Source: Fratercula arctica
Lineage: Eukaryota > Chordata > Aves > Charadriiformes > Alcidae
DNA length: 64,000 nt
Direction of reading: 5' to 3'
Assembly: GCA_947846985.1 (NCBI GenBank)
Contig: CANTUZ010000002.1
Coordinates: 131,216,889 to 131,280,888, forward strand
In this document: positions 22,960 through 37,096 of the stretch, in pieces
Layout of the letters: every line of letters starts with the position of its first letter
How positions within the stretch are numbered: the first letter of the stretch is position 1
Made by a program: the position numbers and the translations under genes
The notes under the pieces: model-generated
The model's input: the letters and a program-made list of their open reading frames with translations, nothing else
What the model was told of the DNA's origin: nothing
Database searches by the model: none

Positions 22960-25900
22960 TAGAGGATCTAGATATTTTGCCTGCCTCTCTGCTTACTCAT
23001 CTTCTCGCTGTCCTGCTGCAGAATTCTGAGCCAGAATATATTTTTGGTGGCCGTGGATATTCAGTATCTCAGTCAAGCCTCAAGGGCTGGTGATCAGATT
23101 GGAGGGGACTTTGACACTGGCCTTGGTGGGACAAAGAGACCTCTTATGGCCAACCTTCAGAAATTGAGAATGACAAATAGGAGCAAGTTCCAGCTTGTAT
23201 TCAATATTGTATAGGAATTAGAACAATTAGCTGCTAAAGGAGTTTCATTGAAGAGATGATTCATTCACACGCTCAACCACTAATTCAATCAATCCTTATT
23301 TTGGAAAGCAAAATATTGTCTAAACTTGCACTTTCAGATATTTAGCCTACCAGGGAAGATTTTCAGGGAAGGAGGCAGAGTCACAATCTTCCAGTTTCAC
23401 CATCTGCTTTATTTTTAGCAGAGGGAAGGAGATGACAGCTTTGTCATCAATATTACAGTGGCATCCAGCCATAGTCTGCCACTTACAACCTTCCCTCCAC
23501 TGTCTGCATTGCCATATAGAAAAGAGAAAGTGATATGATGCATTTTATGTAGACAGAAGGAATTATATTTAGAATAGGGAGAGTTGATCCCTATAGACCA
23601 CTGTAATCTGAATTCAGTGAGTTAATAAAAAAATAGATATTTTGGGGAACTATAGGGTTGAGAAAGAGAGCGCCATAATGTTGGATAAGGCGATATGGTC
23701 ACATTTGAAACAATTGTCGTTAAAGCCTGTGTGCCTCATGATATCTTCCTTTTTTTCATATATATGCCGCTTTTAAACAAAAGAGCTATTTATTAAATGG
23801 CTTAAATTCGAAGGGTTCTTCAAGCTCATTTTGTGTATTCTGGCTATGGTCTCATGCTCTGTTACTGACACGAGTCCATCTACGGGAGCTTTAATGCTGC
23901 ACCTTTAGTGGAGAGACCGTACCACATTTATATGAGTTGAAAATGTGAAGGAAAAATCCCAATGTCTAAGCTAAGGTTTCACCACATAATGAGCCTTCTT
24001 GTTCTCTGTCTACTTAATGAGATGTGAGTATCTTAAGAATCATGTGAAAATCAACATGACTAAACAGAGGTAATTTCACCACCCACTCTTTTTCCTTAAA
24101 ACAAAGTGTTCTAGACAACTATGTGTAAATCCATGGGATACAGCGTTACAGCTGTCATCACATCAAGTCAGACAATATAAGAATCATCTTTTCAGAAGCT
24201 GTATTAGCCAAGATATATGTTATATGTTTTTTATTGCTGCTTAATTGTGCGATATTTGTGTTGGACTAGAAGTACAAAGGGTTCAGATTATGCAATGTGT
24301 CTTATTTTATGCCGATGCTGGAGTGTTAATGACTGAGTTTCTTCCAATTATGTCATTCTAGTTGTGCAATCTTCAAATTTCACCAATTTACGTTTCCTCT
24401 CATTATTTATTAACATATCTTGTAATCAGTTATTACAAAACCCTATAAAACAGTAGACTGCACAAAACGAAATACTTATTCTGAAAGTAGAATGTAATTC
24501 TTCACAAAATAAATCCAGGGGTTGTATTAATATGGCAGAATAGTGAAGAGCTATGGTAGTAGCTTTAGGAGTCCAGCTTGAGCTTCCCTGCCAACACCTT
24601 ATAACAACAATTTGTTTGATGGTCCTCTGTGAAAGCCCAGGTGATCCTTCTGACAGATGCAGTGACCATAATAGGTTTCATAAGGTATAGAGGAAAATCA
24701 GCTAGAACTCAATTTTGGAAAATTCTCATCCATAAGTTTGAATTTCTGTTGGAGCATCTTAGTCTAATTTTTCCTTCCTGATGGAAAATAAAGGCATTTT
24801 GGGAATTTCAACATAATGTTTTTCTTATGGTGTTATTTTGTAAAACTGTAATGGTTTTATGGAATTATTTTCTTATGTTGTTATTTTTTATGGTCTTATT
24901 TTGTATTGTCATAACATATAGTCCAAATCAGAAACAAGTATTTTGACTCATTCAAAGATAATTATTTCTTTAAAATATCTTTTCTTTAAAAAATGCTTTC
25001 ATTCCATTGAAAGTTGTAAAATACCAGATTTTCATTTCAGTTTAATCTCTATTAACATAACAATGTCCTCAAAATAATCTAAAAATCGCATTTTGTAATT
25101 TTTACATGCAGCGTGCTTGAAGTGCCATTCTGTTTGAAATTACAGATGACACTGAATTTCTTTTAATATAAATTGCCTTTTTCAGATCCTTGGTAGAAGA
25201 GAATTTTATTAAAAAGTGGACTTTTTTCAGTTTCTATTTCTATAGGACTATTTTTACTAGGATGAAAGGTGACAGGAACAACTGTTAGCTTATCAATATC
25301 TGTGACATGCTGTAGACAGTATCATCTTAGCCGTGCTGATCAACCGATCCATGTCTACCCTGCAACCTGTTAGCACATGGGAACTGTCGCTTCCCCCATT
25401 TACCCTACAATTGTAACACTGCTAGTTGGCATGTTGGCTATCACCTGCCAAGGCCCATGTGCTACGGAAGACACGAAACTGTGGTCTTCTCAAGGAGGAC
25501 AGCATGGCCTTCTTGAAGGAGCAGGACCTTGGCTCCGACTCCTTTCTGCGGCATGGAAGTAAACTGAGGTCAGCAGTGAGCAAATAGGAGCGTAATTGTT
25601 GCTGTTGCCTACTACTAGATGTACCTACATGCCAGTGTGGGAAGGGACTTTCTGGCTGGGGGCACTTCTCACATCATTTAGGAATTACTGCTTGAATACT
25701 TCAGGTCCTTGGACTGTGGACCCCGTGCTCCCACTTGCTGAGGACTCACTGAAACAGCTGAGCAAAAGGGCTTAGCTATGTTGAGGATGGGCACTGCAGC
25801 ATTTCTAACTTCCAGCCTAGAGGAATTTAGGGCCTTCATTTCAATTGGTTGAGGGAGTGGATGGGGAGTATGAAACAGGTAGTACTGAGTGAGAAACTGT

Positions 25901-28900
25901 CTAAAGTATCCATTGGGAAATGCTGAAGGAAGAGGGAAAGAGGGCCATCCTAGAACATTTAGGAACACACCAGTGTTTACTCAGGGTGCAAATTCCCTTT
26001 AGAAAGCAAGGTAAACAAAACCCTTACCAATCACATTCCAGCTGACAATTTATTTAGCGGACCTTTGAGACAAAATGAAAGCAAGGATATTTCTACCTGT
26101 GACATCAGTGCTTTGTGCTAAACCTCGTCCTGGAGGTTTGCTGTCATTGTTAGGTGCTCATTAGGTGAGTGTCTTGGTTAAACTCCTCACAAGGGACAGA
26201 AGTAGGAAATCACAGTAAGAGCATCATAGGGATACTTAAGCATGTGCTCAGCTCTATCAAGGAGTGACTACATCTGAGCACATCTGAATTTATAGGAAAA
26301 ATGTGCTGTACCATAGGCCCTATGCTAGGAGCCTGAAGCTCCATGTTTTTGGTGTAGCTCTTAAAGGGCTCTATTTTTTTGTGGATCAGCTGCAGGCACA
26401 GGGAAAGCTTGGACCTGAAGCACTCTGAAGGAATAGTTTGAAAACCATGAGTAAGCTCAAAGCATGTCCCCTACTGAGAAACGCAAAGAGATGTTTATTT
26501 TCAAAAGAAAATAACAGTTGGTTTCAAAACAATCTTGTATATCCAACAGAGTTATTTGTAGGAAAAAAGGATGAAAATATTGGAATGAAGTGCAATCACA
26601 AGAATGTAGGGTGAAGTTAACAACAGCAAGGTTGTCATTATGAAAAATTCTAGGATTCAGTCTTCTTTGCCAAAACATACATAAATATATATAGTGCTGT
26701 TAATGAGACCTAGGCCTCTAACACCAGACAGTATAATTATGTCTGAGCATTATTATAAAAGTTAAATAGGTGTTAATTGAACATTTCCTTTTTTTTTTTT
26801 CTTTTTTTTTGCTGGCCCCTCCCCTTGTCTCCAAGATCATTAGCTCCTTGGCAGTTGCCCTGTCCCCTCACCACAGGACTGGAGGGAACTCCAGGCAGTC
26901 AAGAGATGGAAAAGGCCCAGCAGTTCCACCATGTGACTCCATTTGGAGTACTGAATAGAAGACAGCGTCTTTTAATAATACTCCAGCACCTTTGTTTGAG
27001 ATCACGCCATTAATCTCTAGCTGTTACATTCCCCTGGAGCTGGAAGAATTAAAGGGGAAAAAAAAAAAAACACCTCCATCAACTGAAAAAACTCTATCCT
27101 TCATGTAGGGACAGGAAACCATCAGTGGAATCAAACCTCCCATGGCGCTAAGCTGACTGCACCTCATTACAGAGGCATTAGTGAAGAGCTGTATAATCAC
27201 GTTTTTATGGCTTAACAGGTAGAAAAGCAGAATTTAGTGCAATTAATTGCCCCTTGGGAACAGACAGTGACCGCTCCTGAGTGACAAACACTTTTGATCT
27301 CAGATTAATGTTACTGATTTGTTCCAGAAGATACTAAATGCATTTGATAGCAAATTCCTGGAACTTCTCAGGTATCATTCAAAACTTCCAAAAGAATGTT
27401 TTTGTTTTTATTTCCTCTGCTAACCCAGAGGCAAAGTATGATCCAAACTATTTCACTAGGAAAACTTACAAGTTTCTTCATAAAAATAATTCTGCCTTTG
27501 CTCCTGTGTCCGATGTTTTAGGGGACTATTTTGTTACAGTATAAACACATTAAATATATTACCCTATATATACAAAAATATTAGTACATATTTTTCAGTC
27601 AATTATTTAGAAACTTTTATTCAAAACCAAAACCCAAAATAAATGAACATATTGACTATTTTTATAAAGGTACAAATCAGCAAAAATAGCCTTTTTTAAC
27701 TCCATAAGCAAGAAAAAAATTATTATTACTGGAATAAATAGCTTGACTTCTAAATATAAACTGGAGGCAAAATTATAAACTTGCACGACTTTTCTGGTTG
27801 ATATTCAATCTGAGTGAATAATACGAACAGATCAGTCCTTTCCAAAACACCAGATCGGGATATGGTTTTAGTAATAGGTCTGTCACTGTCACTTCTCAGT
27901 GTCCTTGTTTTGTGTATGATGACTGGCTTCGAAGTCTAGTCCCCTTCCTTGCCTGAAGGGAACTTAAAACCTCTGCTCTGCGATGCTGCAGTAATGCAAT
28001 GACTTAATGCAAGGCTCTCACTAGCCTTGGTGAAGCCGCTCCACTTTACAGAAATAATTTATTTGAGTAAGTAAAGAGTCCCAGTCTGCCCCTTCCAAGG
28101 AGTCCCTTAACTCATTAACAATCTTTCTCACTTTTTCATGCCTGTTGTCCTTCAGCATAAAATTAACTATTTGCTGTGAACTACAAGAGGAAGCGACACA
28201 GAGACCATCCTGGAATAACCACAGCCTGGCAGTTTATGTTGTCTTCTGGGAGTGGGAAAAAACTTCTGGTGAAGGAGGGATCAAAAATGTTAAAAGCGCC
28301 CAGAGCTTTAATGACTGGCCTATCGAGTAAAACAGGAATTACTCTTTCAGCTAGCTTGAGAATGTGTGGGAAGGGGGGGACATGGAGAGGTGTTGATAAG
28401 CGCGATCATCTACCAAATCAAACTGTATTTTTAGAGAAGTGAAGGAATGCACATTTTATGAGCCCTGAAGGAGTTGATCTATGAGAAAGGAACTCTGCAG
28501 TTTGCTGCTGTCAGATTACAGACAGATATGTACATACCTAGTAAAAAGGTTTTGGTACCATAGCAACATTAGCAATGGAAATATAGGCTCCAAAAGAGCT
28601 AAGTTTTGATAGTCCTGGATGGCGGTTTTGTAGCTGCCAGTGTTGACTTTAAAAAAGATTTTCTGGAATTTAGATGCTTAAGTAGCCATTGAATATATAA
28701 TGGTCAGATAACAATTTAACAGGCAGTCAAAAGACTGGGATGGGAGGAGAAAACAAACATTAGAGCTGGTTTTATTCTTTTGCCAGTAGTTTCACATGAA
28801 CTAACCCTATCTCCTCCTGATCCAGAATGACAGGATCAATAGAGTTCTGATATTTTATACCCATTGAAGATCTGGCTTTTACTTGTTAATTTTACAAGGT

Positions 28901-30019
28901 TTTCACTGAAATTACTTGAAAGCTTTCTGAAAAATGTCTCTGAGGAACCGAGACCCCTCTTAACAAAACTCAGCACCGAGCTAATTGAACAAAATGAACC
29001 GACTCATTTCAAATCCTTTGGAATTAGAGATTTTAATGTAAAAATCCAGGCAGAATGTGAGTACATTTTTTGATGGTTTTTATTTGGAGGTTTTTTTTAA
29101 CCCAGTTATTTCCAGCTAGTCACATTTCTGCAATATGATGGCATCATCTGCATTTTTAAAAAACATGTTTTCTGTACATACAAGGAATTATGGCCGAGAG
29201 AATCCTAAATCCTATATGGGTTTAACCGGATGAAGCATTGAAGTACTTGAAGGCCCATTTGCAAAGCTCTGTTTAATTGTTGCCAGTCTTTCAATCTTTC
29301 AAAGTTTCTACCAAAGATGACTTGTTTTTCAGCTTCCTCCTCACTCCATTTTTAACCTTGATGTTGAAGATTTGTAAATGTTGTCCCTGTTAAGTTTATT
29401 ATAATAGCAGCACAAGTGAATTGAGTGTGACAAAGGCTCCTGATGAAGGCTAGCCACATGAAGCATTTTGTTTTCTCCAGTTTTAATATGCTCTTATGGA
29501 AACCTGGCAAGGAAGGAGTTCATTGTTGGAGCTCATAATGTTGAATGACATCTCTTGGTTTATGAAAATTATACCCTTTCTCCTTATTTAGGTTTTGTTC
29601 TCCCCCCCCCAGATAAGAGTCATGGGTTTAGGAACTGTGCTGCTTCGCCTTTTGAACCTTTAGTTTTCTCCAGTACACCCATTACTTTCCTATTTATTTG
29701 GCTCTATCACAGCACTCCACCTCTAGTTATGAAGACAGAAAACACTGAATCATTATGAATTAGGCAGGGCTGAGAAGAGGCTCCAACGGGGACACTAGCC
29801 AGGGAGAATGCTCATCTATTTAAAAAGGGACGAAGCATGTCCCAAGGCTGCTGTCAAATATAGATCTCCCTCTGTATGGCCTCTGTCTGTGTGTGAGAAG
29901 CTTTTATTTTGCCTAACCTTCTGGTACCTGTTAATGATGTGATCACTGAAGTACACGTGTGCTGCAATAAAAACATGTTGCACCTCCTTGTGTGTTTGTT
30001 CATCCGTCCTCTCTATTAG

Positions 30020-30120
30020 CTGATCTAGTAGAGTTGCTGTTTTTGCTCAGTGGGTGGAGGTTTGTGGTTTTGGAAGCCACATTTAAATCCCAGTGCTGTG
30101 TTTGTGGTTGGCTGATGATC
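30020..30120 (+). mobile_element. Possible old tRNA-derived SINE remnant
   Basis: TTGCTCAGTGG at 30043-30053 matches a pol III A box in 10 of 11 positions against TGGCTCAGTGG. CATTTAAATCC at 30080-30090 resembles a B box (8 of 11 against GGTTCAAATCC). The spacing of about 37 bp is close to that of tRNA genes. The cloverleaf is not complete, so a functional tRNA is excluded. Confidence 0.3.
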
Positions 30121-32195
30121 CTAGGGTCAGTTTGTCTGTGGTCACAGATCATTACACCCTGTAGACAGCAACTCTCGTACCACATCACCAAAAATTATAC
30201 CCTCTGAACACAGTCATGTCTTCTGAACCATCTGAATGTTTTAAACTACTAATCTTTTGAAGATTGTGCACGCTAATTGTCTTGGAAAAGACACTTTTGA
30301 TGAATTTTACCTTTTTGATATGTTGTAAGAATTTTCTTTCTACATATAGCAATTCCCTCCAGTTTGTTGATGAACAGAAAGTATTTTATATTAATGCATC
30401 AGAAATGAAGTAGTTTGAGAGCATCTATTATGGAAAAAGAACACAATGCTTCCACTAACTTCAGTGCGTGTTGGATTCTTCCCGGAGTACAAGAATATGT
30501 CTAATTCAGATCAGTCACAAAAAAATAACAAACTGGCCAAACCTTGCTCTTTTTCCTCATCCTAAATATTAGAAAAGTTAACTACATTCTTAAATATGCA
30601 TCATCAAATTCTGTACATAACTGAATCCTATATGTCTACCTAAAGGGACGCAGAGTCAAGTCATAGAGCTTCAACTTTTGGAGTAAGGCAAAAGAGCACA
30701 CCCAGCAGACTGCTGTAGTTGGTAAAGATGAACTAGATGTGCTTTGCAGGCTTGAAGACGAAGCAGTAACCTGAAGTTACAGCATCTGTGACTCACAGAT
30801 CTGAGTAAATATTTTGTCTGCTGGAGTCCATTTCTGCTTTACCAGAAGAGGCAGAGGCTTTCTTATGAGTCTCTGGATGTCCTGCAACTTTCTGTAATTG
30901 CTGGCTATACATGCACAAATGTTGCTTAAAATGACCTGGCATATGCAAGTACACTGACCAGCTTCTTTCATGGGTAAGGAAATAAAACAGAATAGGGAGA
31001 CAACTTTTTTTTTTTTCATACAGGTGCTTCTAAAAATACAGATCACTTTTCAAAATGCAATTTTAACAACTGGATGCAAATATGTGTGTTGGAGCTCAAA
31101 GTACTTAAATCAGAGTTTGATTTTCCTAATCTTTTGCTTATCTGAGTTCCTCGAAAAGTAGAAAAAATGTGATGCAAAGTTATAAACTACTTGATTTATT
31201 TCCTGATGTATCGGGATTCTCAAGAGTCCCATTCTTTAAACATATTTTCGGGAAGAGAAATTAATAACAGCACTCAAAACTGATTTTATAAATCAATGCC
31301 ACTCCCTCCAGCTATGATCTTTCAAGGGACATATGTTGTACATGGTATGGATCTATTAATAAAGTAACCACAGCAAAAAACCCAAGCAACCAACCAAAAA
31401 ACCAGGCACTTTAGTGGCAACCTACTTTGGACTGTGTGATACTGTAGTGCTTGCAGACTATTATACACTGTAAAAACATGTCTCAAGCCTGGAAAGCCAA
31501 ATCTGAACAATTTTAATTAATTCACTATGAAGTGGCTTTCTTCCACGCATAAGGTTTTTTTCAAACTTAACTGCTTTCTAATAAACAAAGCAGATAGATA
31601 AGAACTCTAACCTTGTCTGGAATGGAAGAAACTCCATTTTGCAGGAAGTTTATTCATTTTAAAGTTAAGAAGTTTTGTTAGGAAGTTGTCTTTGTAACTC
31701 TGTTTACAACAGCTGGGCTTTTAGGCAGGAGCCATCAGTTTAGCAACACTGAGTCCCATGCTGAAAAGAGCCTTGTTAGGATTTGCATCTTTTTGTATTT
31801 GAACACAGGTTATTAACCCAGTCATTTGATTGCTGCCTGCTGTGCTGATCAGTTCCTACCTGACCCAATGTACACAGTTCCTGGGCAAGCCTCAGAAGGA
31901 AATAAACCTCTTCAGTATTGCAAGAACTTGTGTCTCTCCATCTGGTTCTGTCTAAATCCATTCTTACTTCTGAATGCTCTTAGCTGTTATCCCCCATTAC
32001 TTAAGTGTTTTGATTGGTCTTGTTTAGGCACCTGCCCACCTTGTGCTCTTCCAGATGCTTCCCTTCATCATGCAGCCCAGAGTGGCTCAAGGAAGCTGTA
32101 GTCTAAAAACAGAGGCAGAGAACTATAACATCACTCACAGAGTGTCCCTGCATCTGGGTATGCCAACTCCAAGTTGCTGGACTCAATTGCCCTGA

Positions 32196-32227
32196 TTGGA
32201 GCATGTTCAGCGTTGGAGCATGTTCAG
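32196..32227. promoter_or_regulatory. Two-half-site p53-family-like response element
   Basis: GAGCATGTTC occurs at 32199-32208 and again at 32216-32225. Both fit the p53 half-site RRRCWWGYYY at every position, with a 7-bp spacer, inside the 0-13 bp range known for p53 elements. The two lie in a direct duplication of TTGGAGCATGTTCAG with a 17-bp period. Confidence 0.45.
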
Positions 32228-32998
32228 TACCGTTTGGAGAACTGACAGGATGCAGGCATCCTTATACAGATATTACAGAGTGAGACAGAAAAGAGAGGAT
32301 TTATGAATCTTATGCTGTACAAATGATAAAGAAGTGGACTGCAAGGTTTGTTCTACCATCAAATCATGAAAAAAATTCATTACTGTAAAATTTGATAAAA
32401 ATACCCCAAGTAATATGGGGCACCCTTGGCTTAACGTAACAAGTCACCTCATCCCAAACCCTCAAGAACTCTTCCAGTAAGACACGGGCACCAACCACAA
32501 AGCATTTAATCACAGCAGCCCAAAACTCAGTGACTTTGCAGATACAGGCATTGGTTTGCTTAATCATGGAGATGGGCAAACTTCCACTGTGACCATACAG
32601 TTTTTTTCCTGAACAAGCCTGAAAATGTTTCAGTATGATTGCAGGTATTTTATGTGCCATTACACAAATGTAAGAGTTTTCACAGATTTCTGGATATGGG
32701 CTAAAGAAGGCAGAATTAACACTTTTCTCATGGTACTTTACAAGTCGCTTTTCTTCTCTCCTCTCCCCTCCCCATTCTTCTTTTCCTCGCTCTTTCTCAG
32801 TATGTTAAAAAATGCTGCAATTGTCAAACTTCAGTCTTTATTTCCCTGCATAAACACTTCTCCCAATATTTGGTCCCAACAGCCCCTTCCCCAACACATT
32901 TTCTGCTTACTGTCGCTTCCTTTCAACCATCTTAACCCATTACATCCTGCTACCCCCTTATTCTCTCTAGCCATTATTGACTGATAGGATTATGAAGA

Positions 32999-33118
32999 TC
33001 ATAGAATCATAGAATCATTTCGGTTGGAGAAGACACTTAAAATCATTGAGTCTAACTATTAACATTACCAAGTCCAATACTAAACCATGTCCCTAAGTGG
33101 CAATACGTATCTGTCTAA
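32999..33118 (-). mobile_element. CR1 3' tail
   Basis: The + strand reads ATCATAGAATCATAGAATCA, then GGTTGGAGAAGACAC, CCAAGTCCAATACTAAACC and ATGTCCCTAAGTGGC. This is the reverse complement of a CR1 3' end with its ATTCTATG units. Confidence 0.92.
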
Positions 33119-35605
33119 AAATAACCACTGCATTGTGAGGCAATGTAGTGATAAGAAAGACCGAATAACAATCAAAAGTGTATACTGACTTAGTTTTGAG
33201 CTATAGCATATTGGTAAGCAGACTGCAAGAGAAATAGTCTGTACAGGTTACATTTCTCCTTTTATTTCTATGCTATCTCAGAGCAAATTTTTATGGGAAA
33301 CAGCAGGATATCTTCTCTTAGTTTGCTCATTGTCTTTTCTAAAAGGTTCCTTCCTGTGTCTCTTGAATATTTATGTCAGGTGATGCAGTTGCCTGTAAAG
33401 TACAGTCTGCTAAGACGCACATAGAATTACTGTATTGCCACATAGCCACTTTAGCCATCACATGCATAAAGCCCAAGACTATATCCATTTTGCAACCTCA
33501 AAATCAATCACAACCTCACAACTACTAACGTTTTGTTACAAACGCTATTTTTCAGGGGAAATATTTTGCCTTTGCAGAAGAAACCTTCTGTGAGAGTAGA
33601 AGACAGAAATGTCAAAACTGGAGGGAAAGGAATAAGGAAGAGTTTCACAGAAAATGAGCTATGCTACCACTGAGATTGGTGTCATGGCCGGTTGTCCCAC
33701 GTTTGTATCACTAACCTAGCCCACAGCTCACTGCTAGCAGTCCATGTCCAGAAAAATGTCTCCACTTGTGAAGCTGCTTCAGATTAATGCTGTATTTCAT
33801 ACTGCTGCTTCTCTTCCTTCTCCATTTACCTTTTTGCCATGGCATTGAAAGCCCATGGAATTGCAAAGGCAAATCCAGTGGCTATAGAATAAATAGAATA
33901 TAATCACCTTAGTTCCACCTAAGGAAGTCGAGTGGACATTTCTAAGAGAGTCATATTCTACACTGAAGTGGACTGATCCACTGTGTAGACATGACTAAAA
34001 TAAGCAAGGACTGAAGGATAAAAAGAGAAAATGATCAAGTGTATTGAAAAGTTATGGGTCATGGGCATCTTTGGATAGAAAGAGGGAAGCAAGTTTATAC
34101 TCTGCTCTCCTTTCACTGGACTGATCTCAACTTACTGCTAGTCTTTTGTAGAAATAGCGTAGGATTTTGTTGCAGCACACTAAACTCAGATTTGTTTATA
34201 GCAGGGAGTCTCATTATTTTAACATTCTAATTAATGTCCTCATGGAAGGTGCTTATTATTATTGGCTTTACCTTGTCTGTAATTCTGACAAACTAACAGA
34301 TTGAGGGAGACTGTGTTGATGTTGCCTATAGCTGTTTGTGGCTTTCCCATTTGAAAGAGTATATTAAAGTTGGATCCAGATTACAAATGTTTAATCTGGC
34401 AAAGATATTTGGTGGCCTCTAAAACAAATATTGTGTCATTAATATAGCAGTATCCATAAATGGGACTGGCGACATATAATGCTGTGTCTGTGGATATTTT
34501 CAAACTCTGTTTAGGATCCTTAACTAACCCCATTCTGTGTAGGTATTGCAGTTCCACCTCTTCAATACCTAAATGCAACAAAATAAGTTAAGACTGTATT
34601 TTTAGCCTTAACTCTAAATTCTCAGGAGTTTGTGGTTTTTAAATGAGACCCTCAGTATTATCTGGACTAAGACTTCTTTTGTGGTTCAATAGAAAATACA
34701 CAGTATTCAGTTTTTCATTTTTGGTACATTTTTACAATGGCATTAAAAATAGTGAAACCTTTCAAGTTTATTCAAGTTGACATGATGAACCATAATTACA
34801 TTGTTTAGCACAGTTTATTGTATAAATACAAGCTTAGATTTTTTCAAGTGAATTTTGATCCAATGCCAGAACAGTTCTTTGAACAATTTATGCTGATCTT
34901 TGACATGACATTCAGACATGTGTCATCTCCATCCAAACCACTGAGCTATTATAATGTTGTTACAGGAACGAGGTGTGGGCCAAAAAGATATGAGTATTGA
35001 AGTTAGGAAAAAGTTACTGCATGGTAGCTGATGTTAAAAAAAACCCCTGTGGTCAATTTTATTAATTTTTTTACTACCAAAGCAAAAAAAAAAGCTGAAT
35101 CTCTATTGTGCACTGCAGTCTTTGGGGACTGGGTTGAATAGATGCTGCGCTGCAGGGACAACAAAATGGCAGGCCTTTATTTTGGGCTTTTGCTGCTAGA
35201 AAGGCAGCAGTGGGACATACCACCAGTGGCATGTGCCCGACACCTTTGCCTACAGCTTGCCCCTTAGGTATTCCATATCACAAGACAGATGTTAAGTTTA
35301 GTCCTCATGGAAACAGCTGAGGTCAACCCATGAAATCAGGACGTAGAAATACTCCCTTGCAGAGAATTTCAGCATGTGACATGTAAAATCATTACTTAGA
35401 AGCCTTCCCGACTTAAATTTTCAGACTATCTTCTCTTTGCTTCTCCTCCTCTCTCATACTGGTGTTCTTGTCAAAGGCTCTTCTGTGTATGAACACCATT
35501 TTATAAAGTTAGCCAGCCATCTGAAGAAAGTGAGGACAAAGTCTCAAATCTTTAGAGAAGTTGCATACTCCCGCAAGCAGCCATAAAACAACTCTCTTGT
35601 TTTTA

Positions 35606-35634
35606 AAAAAACAAACCCAAACTTCCTGTTTTTC
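35606..35634 (+). repeat. 29-bp sequence repeated at 37097-37125
   Basis: A run AAAAAACAAACCCAAACTTC followed by CTGTTTTTC is present here and, identically and in the same orientation, at 37097-37125. The flanks differ apart from extra T and A. Confidence 0.8.
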
Positions 35635-37040
35635 TCTTAGTAAATGGAACCATAAATACAAATTTTTTATTAAAGATTCACATGTTCCACAAGGTGGGAA
35701 AAAGATTTGTGTTGTGCAGCACAAATTATAAGCATGTTTATAAAGCGGGTGTGTAAATTTTCTGGCTATCAGACATCATGTGCATCTTTTTGGAAATATT
35801 TCACACCTTCTGCCCTTTCAGATAGTTCTCAAATAGCAAATATTGCTTTGATGGTTCTTTCCTTTGAAGATCTTTCTAGACTGAAAGCACAATCATAAAA
35901 ATAGGACATCACCAGTTTTTGTAGCTCACACTTTTCTGAAGTGCAAATAAATTGTCAGTTTTAGCATGAAACCTCGTGGTGAAAAGGCAACAAAAAAGTC
36001 CTTGGGGACAATCAGTCAACAACATGCAAAATATTTGCTCTAAGATTTCTGGAAACTCCTACCGCTATCAAATGGAACTTGGAATATTACACAGAGTGGA
36101 AGACAACCTTCCTCCGCTAACCTCCAAACTCAACTCCTTCCCTTGATTGCTGCAGAACATATGCTTTTTGTGCAACTGATACAAAAGCTTCAGGTAATGC
36201 TGTACAAACTTCTATATTTCTCAGAAGAGCAAACACAGAAAGATCTTTTGTATATACTGAGCAGGTCAGTTTGTCACCATCTTGAAGACACTAAGGAATT
36301 ATGCTATTGTGATGAAGACATAAGAAATGGAATGAATTCATTGTCACCTTGTCAACAGTGATCAATATCTAAACAAAAAAGAGGCACAGACTTTTGCCAA
36401 TTACAAGATTTAAGAAAGGGGGAACAGTCACCCAAAAATATCAGAGAGCAAAGACTAGATTATGATACGTGTGAAAATGTCGGATTCCTATCAAACAGCA
36501 GCTCAGAATCTGGAGGGAAGCCTAAATTTGCCTGCTGTTGAGGAGGAGCATTGGGCGGTAGCTGGTTATTTTACTGCAGAAGACATTTAAAAATAAAAAC
36601 ATAAACAAAGTTGGTGGATTTTCAATGTTTCACTGCCATCTATTGGGCATAAAGTGTATTGGGTGTTTTTATAATTTAAAGACTAAAAGCTAATAAAAAA
36701 AATGAGCACTGCAACATCAAATCTGTTTTTCTGCCCTAACTTAATACATGAAAGAAATTGAAGTCTCCACAAAGTGGGGAAAAAAAACCCCAAAACTGTG
36801 ATTATCTTGTAGGAAATGCAAGTGAAAACCTCTACACATGAAACTGGTATGTTAGCAAGTCAAGAAAAGAGATCAGGCAGTTCTGCTGTTTGGGGGGAGC
36901 TCATGGAACCCCAGGAGAACAGGAAAGTGGGACATCCTTGAATAGCAAAGGCAAGCAACATAGAGTTTTCTCACTTGCTAAGAGACCAAAAGCAAGAAAA
37001 CCCAATAATAACAGTGGGGTTTATTAATTTGCTTGTTTGT

Positions 37041-37064
37041 TTGGTTTGGTTTGGTTTGGTTTTA
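37041..37064 (+). repeat. TTTGG pentanucleotide run
   Basis: Four to five tandem units of TTTGG/GGTTT following TTTGCTTGTTTG. Confidence 0.85.
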
Positions 37065-37096
37065 TTGCACTGTGTATAGGAAAAGAAATTTTTTTT

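Larger units (their letters stand above)
22591..32998. other. Repeat-poor non-coding block
   Basis: About 10 kb with almost no recognisable transposon and no coding exon. It includes the T-box-like palindrome, T-runs near 26788-26810, an A-run at about 27059-27070, a GCAATTAATTGC palindrome at 27239-27250, a possible tRNA-derived SINE at 30.0 kb and a p53-like element at 32.2 kb. Its unique character makes it a candidate for conserved regulatory DNA, but conservation cannot be judged from one sequence. Confidence 0.5.

Noticed and set aside
27239..27250. GCAATTAATTGC palindrome as a special site
   Set aside because: About 15 palindromes of 12 bp are expected by chance in 64 kb, so it is noted only as part of the surrounding block. 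The same holds for TGTAATATTACA at 319-330.
30020..30120. A functional tRNA gene
   Set aside because: Only A- and B-box-like sequence with one possible stem; acceptor and T arms do not pair and no TTTT terminator is placed correctly.
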